Shown: one piece after another, positions 26,240-34,393 of the stretch
Layout: each line of letters opens with the position of its first letter
Position numbering within the stretch: the stretch's first letter is position 1
Origin: Modicisalibacter coralii
GTDB lineage: Bacteria > Pseudomonadota > Gammaproteobacteria > Pseudomonadales > Halomonadaceae
Assembly: GCF_004117855.1 (NCBI RefSeq)
Contig: NZ_QWBW01000020.1
Location: forward strand, 1 to 64,000
Reading direction: 5' to 3'
DNA: 64,000 nt
Made by a program: the position numbers and the translations under genes
The notes under the pieces: generated by a model
The model's input: only the letters and a program-made list of their open reading frames with translations
The model's database searches: none
Told to the model about the DNA's origin: nothing

Positions 26240-26401
26240 TCAAGCGCCAATGCAGGGCGGGTCGGTCAGGAAGGGGCGCCGCACGGCGCGGGGCGTGAGC
26301 ATCCAGGCTGGGGTGCGGTCGACAGGCCGCTGGGTCGTCAGAGTGTCGGCACCGGAATGGCGGCGCGCGCGGTGCGGTCCGCGCGGGTCATGGCCCGTCA
26401 T
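26240..26401 (-). CDS. Candidate 53-residue ORF upstream of mrpAB
   Basis: ATG at 26401 follows GGGAGGAAG with ideal spacing, better than the mrpAB site itself. The ORF encodes 53 residues, Arg- and Pro-rich (MTGHDPRGPHRARRHSG ... VRRPFLTDPPCIGA), and ends 93 bp before mrpAB on the same strand. No domain, signal or membrane segment. It could be a leader peptide, a small basic protein, or chance: GC-rich sequence often stays open. The strong ribosome site is the only positive evidence. Confidence 0.3.
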   Translation of the reverse strand: MTGHDPRGPHRARRHSGADTLTTQRPVDRTPAWMLTPRAVRRPFLTDPPCIGA

Positions 26402-26779
26402 GGTGTCTTCCTCCCATCGTGGCTTCCCGGCGTGTCAGGTGCTGCTAATTGACTGACTTTGTTGTGGAAATCGTCAAAGGCGACAGCGCCGACGCGAAGT
26501 CGGCCTTCGACTCTATCACGCCCCCGGGGGGTTATCTAGCGACCCCGGTGGTTCGGCGTCGCATCCGGGACGGCAACCGGTTCGCCCCGGGCGGCGCGGT
26601 TCGTCGCTCGCCGGGATGTTGCGCATCGGTTACGGACGCGCCGGCGGCTCGCGGCGAGGCGGCGTACTGCCGGTTTTCGGGGCCACGCCTGACGGAACCG
26701 CATTGTTACTAGCCAGTAAACGCCAGGACGTCTAGGCTGTAGCGTCACTCGAACGCTCACCGGCTGCAAGGATGCTGCC
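26402..26779. other. Intergenic region between the Mrp operon and DUF3429 gene
   Basis: About 380 bp that should hold the Mrp operon promoter (minus) and the promoter of the 26780 gene (plus). An AT-rich stretch at 26440-26480 (TGCTAATTGACTGACTTTGTTGTGG) is the likeliest promoter area. A GC-rich palindromic patch CCCCCGGGGGG occurs at 26521-26530. I see no RNA gene or repeat, and open frames crossing it are not protein-like. Confidence 0.4.
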
Positions 26780-27247
26780 ATGATTTCCGAGACGTCTTCG
26801 TCCATGAGGCGGTTACCCGTCTGCCTGGGGGTTGCGGGTCTGACCCCCTTCGTCATCACCACCGTTGCGGTGTTCATCGCTCCCGTCCTCTGGCAGGCCG
26901 TGGCGATCAAGGCCTTTCTCTTCTATAGCGCGGTCATCCTTTCCTTTCTGGGCGGCATCCACTGGGGCGTGGCAATGAGCCTGGATCGCGACACGAGTCC
27001 GGCCTTCAACGTCCGTCTGGCGGTCAGCATCGCACCCGGCCTGCTGGGCTGGGCGGCGCTGATGATCGACTATCGTCTCGGTGCGCTGACACTGATGATC
27101 GGTTTCTGGCTGATGCGCCTCTACGAGCGTCAGCCCGAGAGTCTCGAGCGACTCCCCGGCTGGTATCAGGGCCTGCGCAGCCTGCTCACGGCGGTGGTGG
27201 TCGCCTGTCACCTGGCGGTCGTGGCGCGGCTGAGCCTGATCGGCTGA
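26780..27247 (+). CDS. DUF3429 family membrane protein
   Basis: 155-residue inner-membrane protein with about five hydrophobic helices. The family signature FLGGIHWGVAM sits near residue 57, at the end of the second helix, followed by the ISIAPGLLGWAALM-like segment. Function of DUF3429 is unknown; such proteins are common in marine and halophilic proteobacteria. The ATG at 26780 follows AAGGATG with usable spacing. Single gene between the Mrp operon and the lytic transglycosylase. Confidence 0.85.
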   Translation: MISETSSSMRRLPVCLGVAGLTPFVITTVAVFIAPVLWQAVAIKAFLFYSAVILSFLGGIHWGVAMSLDRDTSPAFNVRLAVSIAPGLLGWAALMIDYRLGALTLMIGFWLMRLYERQPESLERLPGWYQGLRSLLTAVVVACHLAVVARLSLIG

Positions 27248-27346
27248 CAGGCGCTGCGGGTATGGCCGGGTTACCGAAAATCACTAGGCGGCGGCAGGCG
27301 CTTGCGCCAAGATGGGCGCGTTTTCACACCGCATCAAGGACGCTCC

Positions 27347-28654
27347 ATGCCTCGCCGTGCCCGTTTCGTGCCCCTTGCGCTCATTGCCCTGCTGCCGATG
27401 TCCGGTTGTCAGGTCGCCGCCCAACCCGCCGCCGCTGATGGGGGCACCGCGTCGCCGGCCTCGACGGTGGCAAGCGCCGCCAGCGAGACGGCGACCGCCC
27501 CGCGCGAGGGGCAGGCGTCGCCGGGTGACACGCGTCCGGCCTTCAGCGACTGGGTGAGCGACTTCCGTGGTGTGGCGCGGGAGCAGGGCATCGATGCCGC
27601 GACCCTCGACGCGGCCTTCGACGACGTCGAATACCTGCCGTCGGTCATCCGTCACGACCGCGCTCAGCCCGAGTTCACCCGCCAGGTCTGGGATTACCTC
27701 GACACCGCCGTTTCGGCGGCGCGCGTGCGCCAGGGCCGCTCGGCCTGGGAGGCACACCGCCAGGCCATCGCCGCCGCCGGTCAGCGCTACGGCGTGCCGC
27801 CCGAGGTGCTGGTGGCCATCTGGGGGATCGAGAGCAACTACGGCGGCAATTTCGGCAACTATGAGACCATCGACGCCCTGGCGACCCTGGGCTACGACGG
27901 TCGGCGCCCCGACTTCGCGCGCAGCGAACTGCTCAGCGCCCTGCGTATCCTCCAGCGCGGCGACATCGATCGCGAGCACATGCGCGGCTCCTGGGCCGGG
28001 GCCATGGGCCACACCCAGTTCCTGCCGTCGAGCTTCGAGCAGTACGCCAGGGACGCCGATGGCGACGGGCGCCGCGACATCTGGGGCAGCGTCGCCGACG
28101 TCATGGCCTCCACCGCCTACTATCTCTCCCGGGTCGGCTGGCGCCAGGGCGAGCCCTGGGGCACTGAGGTGCGCCTGCCGGACGACTTCGACTATGCCCG
28201 GACCGAGCTCGACGTGCGCCAGGACAGCCGGGCCTGGGCGGCGCAGGGGGTGACGGCGAGGCACGCTGACGCGCTGCCGACATTCTCGGATGCCTCGGTG
28301 ATCGCCCCCGCCGGCGACCAGGGGCCGGCCTTCCTGGTCGGCGGCAATTTCCGGGTGATCATGCGCTACAACGCCTCGACCAGCTACGCGCTGGCCGTGG
28401 GGCTGCTCGCCGACCGCCTGGCCGGGCGTCCGGGGCTGGTCGCGGACTGGCCCCGCGACGAGCCGGCGCTGTCGCGCCGTCAGGTCGAGCTGCTGCAGCG
28501 GCGCCTCAACGCCGCCGGCTTCGACGTCGGCGCGCCGGACGGGGTGATCGGTCCCAACACCCGGGGGGGCGTGCGGGCCTATCAGCGCAGCCTCGGCGAG
28601 ACCCCCGACGGCTTCGCCACGCTCGAGCTGCTCGAGCGGCTCGGCGATGGCTGA
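27347..28654 (+). CDS. mltB: Membrane-bound lytic murein transglycosylase B (GH103) with PG-binding domain
   Basis: 435-residue lipoprotein. LPMSGC at residues 16-21 is a lipobox, so the mature enzyme is anchored in the outer membrane after Cys21. A Ala/Ser/Thr/Pro-rich linker runs to about residue 62, then the GH103 catalytic domain with Glu162 in WGIESNYGG, AMGHTQFLPSSFEQYA, and GNFRVIMRYNASTSYALAVG. The C-terminal 60 residues are a peptidoglycan-binding module (LQRRLNAAGFDVGAPDGVIGPNTRGGVRAYQ). It cleaves glycan strands to 1,6-anhydro-MurNAc ends, substrate for the recycling enzymes AmgK and MurU encoded at 38.8-40.5 kb. Confidence 0.95.
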   Translation: MPRRARFVPLALIALLPMSGCQVAAQPAAADGGTASPASTVASAASETATAPREGQASPGDTRPAFSDWVSDFRGVAREQGIDAATLDAAFDDVEYLPSVIRHDRAQPEFTRQVWDYLDTAVSAARVRQGRSAWEAHRQAIAAAGQRYGVPPEVLVAIWGIESNYGGNFGNYETIDALATLGYDGRRPDFARSELLSALRILQRGDIDREHMRGSWAGAMGHTQFLPSSFEQYARDADGDGRRDIWGSVADVMASTAYYLSRVGWRQGEPWGTEVRLPDDFDYARTELDVRQDSRAWAAQGVTARHADALPTFSDASVIAPAGDQGPAFLVGGNFRVIMRYNASTSYALAVGLLADRLAGRPGLVADWPRDEPALSRRQVELLQRRLNAAGFDVGAPDGVIGPNTRGGVRAYQRSLGETPDGFATLELLERLGDG

Positions 28655-28680
28655 GATTGGCCGGGATTGGTGGCGCCGCG

Positions 28681-29394
28681 TTAGAAGAGGCGAGCCAGCA
28701 ACGCGGTAACCGCGGTCTCGACGCGCAGGATGCGCTCGCCGAGGTGGATGCCCTGGCAGCCGGCCTCGAGCAGGCGCTCCACCTCGTAGGGGATGAAGCC
28801 GCCTTCGGGGCCGATCAGCAGGACGCAGGGGGTGTCGATGCCGCGCGGGCAGGGCGACGGCATGCCGGGGTGGGCGAGCAGGCCGCGGCGTCCGGCGAGC
28901 AGCGCCGGCAAGCTATCCTCGACGAACGGCTTGAAGCGGCGTTCCAGCGTGACTTCCGGCAGCAGGGTGTCGCCGGCCTGCTCCAGGCCCAGCACCAGGT
29001 GCTCGTGGATCTTCGCCGGGTCCAGCTCGGGGGACTGCCAGTAGCTCTTCTCGACGCGGCGGGTGTGCAGCAGGGTAAGCCGTTTGACGCCCAGCGCCGT
29101 GGCATGTTCCAGGGTACGGGCGAGCATGCGCGGTCGCGGCAGCGCCAGTACCAGGTGCACCGGCAGCGCCGCCGGCGGCGGCTGGTCGAGACCCAGCAGC
29201 GTGAAATGGGCGGCCCGCGAGTCGAGCGTCTCGAGTCGCGCCCGACCGCGCAGGCCATCGCGCAGCCCCACGCTCAGGCAGTCGCCGGGTTCGGCGCGAT
29301 GCACCTCGCGCAGGTGGCGCAGGCGGCGGGGGTCGGTCACCCGGATATCGCCGGCGGGACCGAGGTCGGCGGGCTCGAGCAGGATCAGGTTCAT
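28681..29394 (-). CDS. rsmE: 16S rRNA (uracil(1498)-N(3))-methyltransferase
   Basis: 237-residue SPOUT-family RsmE. An N-terminal PUA-like domain (VTDPRRLRHLREVHRAEPGDCLSVGL, the family R-H-L-x-x-V-x-R pattern) is followed by the knotted methyltransferase domain with LLIGPEGGFIPYEVERLLEAG and LGERILRVETAVTALL. It methylates U1498 in helix 44 of 16S rRNA. The start at 29394 is preceded by GGAGACCCC; earlier in-frame codons have no signal. Convergent with mltB (26 bp apart) and divergent from phaR. Confidence 0.96.
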   Translation of the reverse strand: MNLILLEPADLGPAGDIRVTDPRRLRHLREVHRAEPGDCLSVGLRDGLRGRARLETLDSRAAHFTLLGLDQPPPAALPVHLVLALPRPRMLARTLEHATALGVKRLTLLHTRRVEKSYWQSPELDPAKIHEHLVLGLEQAGDTLLPEVTLERRFKPFVEDSLPALLAGRRGLLAHPGMPSPCPRGIDTPCVLLIGPEGGFIPYEVERLLEAGCQGIHLGERILRVETAVTALLARLF

Positions 29395-29512
29395 GGGGTC
29401 TCCTGGCGACAGGCGGCCATGATAGCCGAGCCGGGCAGCGATGACAGTGGTTTGCAAGCTCACGGGGGCAATGCACAATGCAGGCATATCGACCATCGAG
29501 AGGAACCGCGCC

Positions 29513-29962
29513 GTGCGAGTGATACGCAAATATGCCAATCGCCGACTCTACGACACCCAGCAGAGTCGTTACGTGACGCTCGAGGACCTGCGGCGCCTGG
29601 TGCTCGAGGACGAGCCGTTCCGGGTCGAGGATGCCAAGAGCGGCGAGGATCTCACCCGTACCATCCTGCTGTCGATCATCATCGAGCAGGAGCAGGCCGA
29701 CGGCGACGCCGAGGTGTTCTCCAACGACCTGCTGGCCCAGTTGATCCGCGTCTACGCCATGTCGCAGCCGCTGCCGCTGGCCCACTACCTGGAGCAGGGC
29801 ACCCAACTGATGCTCGAGCAGCAGAAGCGCTTCCAGGACCAGTGGCAGCAGGCGATGCGCAACTCGCCGATGGAGATGATGCGCGAGATGGCCGAGGAGA
29901 ACATGCGCTTCTGGCAGCAGGCGATGACCCGCCAGTCCCGCGACAAGGACGACGACGCCTGA
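29513..29962 (+). CDS. phaR: Polyhydroxyalkanoate synthesis repressor PhaR
   Basis: About 149 residues. The N-terminal PHB/PHA accumulation DNA-binding domain is unmistakable: VRVIRKYANRRLYDTQQSRYVTLEDLRRLV, followed by the associated helical region and a coiled, Gln- and Met-rich tail (QQKRFQDQWQQAMRNSPMEMMREMAEENMRFWQQ). PhaR binds promoters of phasin and its own gene and is released by PHA granules. The GTG at 29513, with GAGAGGA before it, fits the family start; ATG 29471 would add non-conserved residues. It implies that the host makes PHA, as Halomonas does, though no synthase is in the window. Confidence 0.93.
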   Translation: MRVIRKYANRRLYDTQQSRYVTLEDLRRLVLEDEPFRVEDAKSGEDLTRTILLSIIIEQEQADGDAEVFSNDLLAQLIRVYAMSQPLPLAHYLEQGTQLMLEQQKRFQDQWQQAMRNSPMEMMREMAEENMRFWQQAMTRQSRDKDDDA

Positions 29963-30091
29963 GCGGTGCCCACGAGTGCCGCGTGACTGGTCGGGTGACT
30001 GCCGGTACCCCGTTGCATGCGGGGGGCGAGGTGGCCGGCTTTCTGACATAATGCCGGGCAATCGATCTCCATTTTCGAGCAAGGTTTGCCC

Positions 30092-31378
30092 ATGAAGGTT
30101 CTGATCATCGGCGGCGGTGGCCGCGAACACGCGTTGGCCTGGAAGGCGGCGCAGTCGCCCTATGTGGAGTCCGTCTTCGTCGCCCCCGGCAATGCCGGCA
30201 CCGCCCGCGAATCCAAGCTCACCAACGTCGACATCGCCGCCGACGACCTGGACGGCCTGGAAGCCTTCGCCCGCGAGCAGGGCGTGGGGCTGACCATCGT
30301 CGGCCCCGAAGCGCCGCTGGTCGCCGGCGTGGTCGACCGCTTCCAGGCCGCGGGGCTGGCGATCTTCGGTCCCACCCGGGCGGCGGCCCAGCTCGAGGGG
30401 TCGAAGTCCTTCACCAAGGACTTTCTCGCCCGGCACCGCATACCCACCGCGGAATACGCCACCTTCCGCGAGGTCGATGCCGCCCTGGCCTATCTCGGCG
30501 AGAAGGGCACGCCGATCGTCATCAAGGCCGACGGCCTGGCGGCGGGCAAGGGGGTGATCGTCGCCATGACCGATGCCGAGGCCGAAGCCGCGGTACGCGA
30601 CATGCTCGAGGCCAACGCCTTCGGCGACGCCGGGGCCCAGGTGGTGATCGAGGAGTATCTCGACGGCGAGGAAGCGAGCTTCATCGTCATGGTCGACGGC
30701 GAGCACGTGCTGCCGATGGCCACCAGCCAGGACCACAAGCGCGTCGGCGACGGCGACACCGGCCCCAACACCGGTGGCATGGGCGCCTACTCCCCGGCAC
30801 CGGTGGTCACCGAGGCGGTCTACCAGCGCATCCTCGACGCGGTGATCCTGCCCACGGTGCGCGGCATGGCCGCCGAGGGCACGCCCTATACCGGCTTCCT
30901 CTATGCCGGGCTGATGATCGATGCCGACGGCGCTCCCAAGGTGATCGAGTACAACTGCCGTTTCGGCGATCCCGAGACCCAGCCGATCCTGTTGCGCCTG
31001 AAGAGCGATCTGGTCGAGCTGTGCCTGGCCGGGGCCGAGGGGCGGCTCGACGGTGAGCGTTGCGACTGGGACACCCGCGCCGCGGTCGGCGTGGTGATGG
31101 CCGCCGGCGGCTACCCGGACCGGTATCGCAAGGGCGATCCGATCGAGGGGCTGGAGGCCGCCGAGGCGGCCGGCTGCAAGGTCTTTCATGCCGGTACCGC
31201 GGAGGACGATAAGGGGCGCATCGTCACCAGCGGCGGGCGCGTGCTGTGCGTGACCGCGCTCGGTGAGCGGGTCTCGCGGGCCCGCGATCGCGCCTACGAC
31301 GGGGTGGCGGCGATCCACTGGGAAGATGCCCTCTTCCGGCGCGACATCGCCTACCGCGCCATCGCCCGCGAGTCCTGA
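30092..31378 (+). CDS. purD: Phosphoribosylamine--glycine ligase (GAR synthetase)
   Basis: 428-residue ATP-grasp enzyme that joins phosphoribosylamine and glycine, the second step of purine synthesis. Typical elements: MKVLIIGGGGREHALAWK, VDIAADD, the ATP-grasp segment KADGLAAGKGVIVAM, TSQDHKRVGDGDTGPNTGGMGAYSPAP, and YNCRFGDPETQP with the metal-binding Glu/Asn set. Start at ATG 30092, which gives the usual MKVLIIG N-terminus. purH, often its partner, is not downstream; instead a thioesterase gene follows after 22 bp. Confidence 0.97.
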   Translation: MKVLIIGGGGREHALAWKAAQSPYVESVFVAPGNAGTARESKLTNVDIAADDLDGLEAFAREQGVGLTIVGPEAPLVAGVVDRFQAAGLAIFGPTRAAAQLEGSKSFTKDFLARHRIPTAEYATFREVDAALAYLGEKGTPIVIKADGLAAGKGVIVAMTDAEAEAAVRDMLEANAFGDAGAQVVIEEYLDGEEASFIVMVDGEHVLPMATSQDHKRVGDGDTGPNTGGMGAYSPAPVVTEAVYQRILDAVILPTVRGMAAEGTPYTGFLYAGLMIDADGAPKVIEYNCRFGDPETQPILLRLKSDLVELCLAGAEGRLDGERCDWDTRAAVGVVMAAGGYPDRYRKGDPIEGLEAAEAAGCKVFHAGTAEDDKGRIVTSGGRVLCVTALGERVSRARDRAYDGVAAIHWEDALFRRDIAYRAIARES

Positions 31379-31400
31379 GCGCCGCGGCCAAGGAGTCAAC

Positions 31401-31850
31401 ATGGAACGGGTCAGGCTCGAGTTTCCCGCCGCCGATGGCGTGCACCGCGACACCTTCCGGGTGCGTATCGGCGATATCAACTACGGCCGCCATCTGGGCC
31501 ACGATGCGATCGTCACCCTGCTGCACGAGGCGCGTGCCCGGGCGCTCGCCGCGCTCGGTGTCGACGAGGCCGATACCGACGGCTCGCCGAGCGTGGTCGC
31601 GGATCTCACCGTGCAGTACCGCGGCGAGGCCCGCTGGGGGGACGAGCTGCTCGCCGAGACCGCCGTGCCCGAGGCCGACGGCAAGGGCCTGCCGGTCTAT
31701 CATCGCCTGACCCGGGTCGGCGATTCGCGCCTCGTCGCCGTGGCTCGGGTCACGCTGATCTGGCTGGCCCCCGACGACGGTCGGCCGGTGGCCATTCCAT
31801 CGTCGTTGCAGGCGGCGCTGGCCCGGGTTCGTTCGCAGGGAGTCGACTGA
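31401..31850 (+). CDS. Acyl-CoA thioesterase, hotdog fold (4HBT family)
   Basis: 149-residue single hotdog-domain protein of the 4-hydroxybenzoyl-CoA thioesterase type. RIGDINYGRHLGHDAIVTLLHEARARAL carries the usual Asp-x-x-x-x-x-Gly-x-x-x-x-x motif of the catalytic helix, and VVADLTVQYRGEARWGDEL plus RLVAVARVTLIWLAPD match the beta-sheet segments. Substrate is not predictable from sequence. AAGGAG precedes ATG 31401. Lies 22 bp after purD and 1 bp before prkB, probably an operon. Confidence 0.88.
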   Translation: MERVRLEFPAADGVHRDTFRVRIGDINYGRHLGHDAIVTLLHEARARALAALGVDEADTDGSPSVVADLTVQYRGEARWGDELLAETAVPEADGKGLPVYHRLTRVGDSRLVAVARVTLIWLAPDDGRPVAIPSSLQAALARVRSQGVD

Positions 31851-31851
31851 T

Positions 31852-32724
31852 ATGTCGCGTGAATACCCGATCGTCGCGGTGACCGGTTCCTCGGGGGCCG
31901 GCACCACCACCGTGCGGCGCACCTTCGAGCGCATGTTCACGCGGGAGGACATCCACGCCGCCTATGTCGATGGCGATGCCTTCCATCGCTATACCAAGGA
32001 CGAGCTGACGCGGATCTTCCGCGAGGAGCCCGAACGCACCGACGAACTCTCTCACTTCGCCGTCGAGGCCAACCTGCTCGATCGCCTCGAGACGCTGTTT
32101 CAGGAGTACGGCGAACACGGCAGCGGCACGTCCCGGCACTACATCCATGCCGAGGACAAGCGGATGATCGAGGCCGGCTACAAGGTCGGCACCTTCACCG
32201 AGTGGCAGTCGCTGCCGATGGGCACCGACCTGCTGTTCTACGAGGGCCTGCACGGCGGCCTGGTCACCGCCGACTGCGACATCGCCCGCCACGTGGACCT
32301 GCTGGTGGGCGTCGCGCCGACCATGAACCTGGAGTGGATCCAGAAGATCGACCGCGACACCAAGCTGCGCGGCTACTCCCAGGAAGCGGTGATCGATACC
32401 ATCCTCGGCCGCATGCACGACTACGTGCGCTACATCCAGCCCCAGTTCTCGCGGACCCACATCAATTTCCAGCGCGTGCCCACGGTGGACACCTCCAACC
32501 CCTTCGAGATCCAGGACATCCCCACCGACGCCGAGTCGTTCGTGGTGATCCGCTTTCGCGATCCCTCGACGGTGGACTTCCCCTACCTGCTGGCGATGAT
32601 CCAGGATGCCTTCATGAGCCGGCCGCACACCCTGGTGGTGCCCGGCTCGCGGCTGTCGCTGGCCATGGAGCTGATCCTGGCACCGCTGGTGCGCCACCTG
32701 CTGGCCCAGCGCCGATTCCGCTGA
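31852..32724 (+). CDS. prkB: Phosphoribulokinase family protein (PrkB)
   Basis: 290-residue P-loop kinase of the phosphoribulokinase family. Walker A is GSSGAGTTT (residues 12-20); YVDGDAFHRYTKDEL, the sugar-phosphate site GLHGGLVTADCDIARHVDLLVGVAPTMNLEWIQKIDRDT, and PQFSRTHINFQRVPTVDTSNPF are characteristic. In Calvin-cycle bacteria the enzyme phosphorylates ribulose 5-phosphate, but PrkB proteins are also common in gammaproteobacteria without RuBisCO (E. coli prkB), where the role is unknown. No Calvin genes are in this window. Follows the thioesterase gene directly. Confidence 0.93.
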   Translation: MSREYPIVAVTGSSGAGTTTVRRTFERMFTREDIHAAYVDGDAFHRYTKDELTRIFREEPERTDELSHFAVEANLLDRLETLFQEYGEHGSGTSRHYIHAEDKRMIEAGYKVGTFTEWQSLPMGTDLLFYEGLHGGLVTADCDIARHVDLLVGVAPTMNLEWIQKIDRDTKLRGYSQEAVIDTILGRMHDYVRYIQPQFSRTHINFQRVPTVDTSNPFEIQDIPTDAESFVVIRFRDPSTVDFPYLLAMIQDAFMSRPHTLVVPGSRLSLAMELILAPLVRHLLAQRRFR

Positions 32725-32884
32725 CGGCGACTCGCGGCTTGCTCGGCGCTACCCGGTAACCGCCATTTCCGCGTGTCGATCGACTCCCGTTCTGATCTTC
32801 CCGCGTCGCGCTCCGACCACGCTGTGACCAGCGCTTCTTGATGCACGCCGTCGGCGGCGCGGTCGGGGCGCAGAGACGCTGGGG

Positions 32885-34393
32885 TCAGGCATGACGCGCA
32901 TCGTCGGCAACGGTCAGCGCCGCACTGCTCGCCGCCAGGTCGCTCGCCAGCCCCTGCAGGCAGATCATGGCCATCACCTGGTGGCGCTCGCCGCTGCCGA
33001 GGGCGATCAGCCGCTTGGCGCGCTCGATCGCCGGGGCCGCGGGGTCGATGTCGCCGCGCCAGCGCACCACCAGGCTCTCTTCGGCCGCCTCGACGTAATC
33101 GATACGCTGCACCGCGTCGGTGAGAAAGCCGATCAACCCCTGACCGCTATCGGCGATCAGCACGTGCCGGGGCGGGCGCGAGGCATCGCGGTTCAGCAGA
33201 CGACGCAGATCGACCAGGGCCACGCTGCGCCCGTGACGGCGCCAGACGCCGACGAAGCGCGGGTCGCCGCCGCTGGCGAGATAGTCGGTGGGGGCGGCAT
33301 CGACCGCGTCGAGCTGATCGAGCAGGGTGGTGTAGTCGCCCGCACAGCTGAAGCGCACCAGCGCGAAGCGCCGCCGGGTGGGTTGCCCGGCGGCTGCGCT
33401 GCCCGCCTGGGCGCCATCGAGCCGCGCATGCAGGCGTGCCAGCGCACTCAGGTTGAGCGCCGACAGCAACACCCGGTGATCGAGCGCCAGGGCGTCGCGT
33501 CCCGCGGGTCCGACGACCAGCCCGGCCACCGCCGCCGCCTGCCCCGGGCCGGCCGGTGACAGGGCGCTGTCGGCACTGAGCGCGGTGACGTGTTCCAGGG
33601 CCAGTGCCAGACGCCCCTCGGGGCCATTGAGTACCACCATGTAGCTGGGCCGCACGCGCTGCGGGGCACGCCCGATCAACTCGCCGGGGTCGAACAGCGG
33701 TAGCCGCGCACCGCGCAGCGTGACGTTGCCGAGGTAGGCGTCGAGCGCGATCGCCGGCGGTTCGACTTCGGGGCAGTTGGCGACCTCGCCGACGATCGCG
33801 GTATCCAGCGCCAGCGCCTGGCCGCCGCTCTCCACGATCAGCCATCGCCGGGCGGTGAGCTGCGTCGGCGTGGCGTCACTGGTGACTGTCGGCGACGTCG
33901 AGGCCCCGGGCGATTGGTGCCCGGGCTGCGTGGCCGTCGGTGTCACCGCGACCATCTCTTCCAGCGCGAACAGCGCATCCAGGTCGAGCACATAAGCCGG
34001 GTGGGCCAGGTTCGGGTGATCGATCAGCGAAGGCGTCAGCGCCAGCGGGCTGCCGTCGCCCTGGTTCACTGCATGGCGCTGCTGCGGCCGCACCTCGATC
34101 ACATCGACGATCTGGGTCACACACAGCCCGAACCGCGCCCCGCGATGCGCCACCACGGCGACGAAGCTGGCCTGGGGCTCGACGGGCGGATCGCGATCGA
34201 GCTGCAGCAGCCCCGCCAGGTCGACCAGCGGCAATGGCTGGCCGCGCAGTGACAGCGTGCCCCGCGACCAGGCCGGCGCTCGCGGGCGCGGTGGCGGCAG
34301 GCGTTCCAGGCGCACCACCTCTTGCAGATCGTGAGCATCGAGCGCGACATCGCCGGTCCCGACGCGCAGGATGCCGAAGACGCGTGTGCTCAT
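32885..34393 (-). CDS. Triple CheW-domain chemotaxis coupling protein
   Basis: 502 residues that divide into three CheW-like SH3-barrel units, about 1-150, 180-330 and 345-490. Each has the pattern of an I/V-rich strand, a helix, then [19 protein letters not shown] (residues 45-63), [20 protein letters not shown] (223-242) and [19 protein letters not shown] (about 395-415). A Thr/Pro-rich linker lies at about 152-180. CheW couples receptors to CheA; multi-CheW proteins could bridge several receptor tips or array neighbours. The start overlaps the stop of the upstream chemoreceptor (ATGA), so the pair is made together. The remaining chemotaxis genes are elsewhere. Confidence 0.88.
   Translation of the reverse strand: MSTRVFGILRVGTGDVALDAHDLQEVVRLERLPPPRPRAPAWSRGTLSLRGQPLPLVDLAGLLQLDRDPPVEPQASFVAVVAHRGARFGLCVTQIVDVIEVRPQQRHAVNQGDGSPLALTPSLIDHPNLAHPAYVLDLDALFALEEMVAVTPTATQPGHQSPGASTSPTVTSDATPTQLTARRWLIVESGGQALALDTAIVGEVANCPEVEPPAIALDAYLGNVTLRGARLPLFDPGELIGRAPQRVRPSYMVVLNGPEGRLALALEHVTALSADSALSPAGPGQAAAVAGLVVGPAGRDALALDHRVLLSALNLSALARLHARLDGAQAGSAAAGQPTRRRFALVRFSCAGDYTTLLDQLDAVDAAPTDYLASGGDPRFVGVWRRHGRSVALVDLRRLLNRDASRPPRHVLIADSGQGLIGFLTDAVQRIDYVEAAEESLVVRWRGDIDPAAPAIERAKRLIALGSGERHQVMAMICLQGLASDLAASSAALTVADDARHA

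Noticed and set aside
26449-26712. 87-codon plus-strand frame in the Mrp upstream region
   Set aside because: No ribosome site, weak start, and no protein-like periodicity; more likely promoter and leader DNA.
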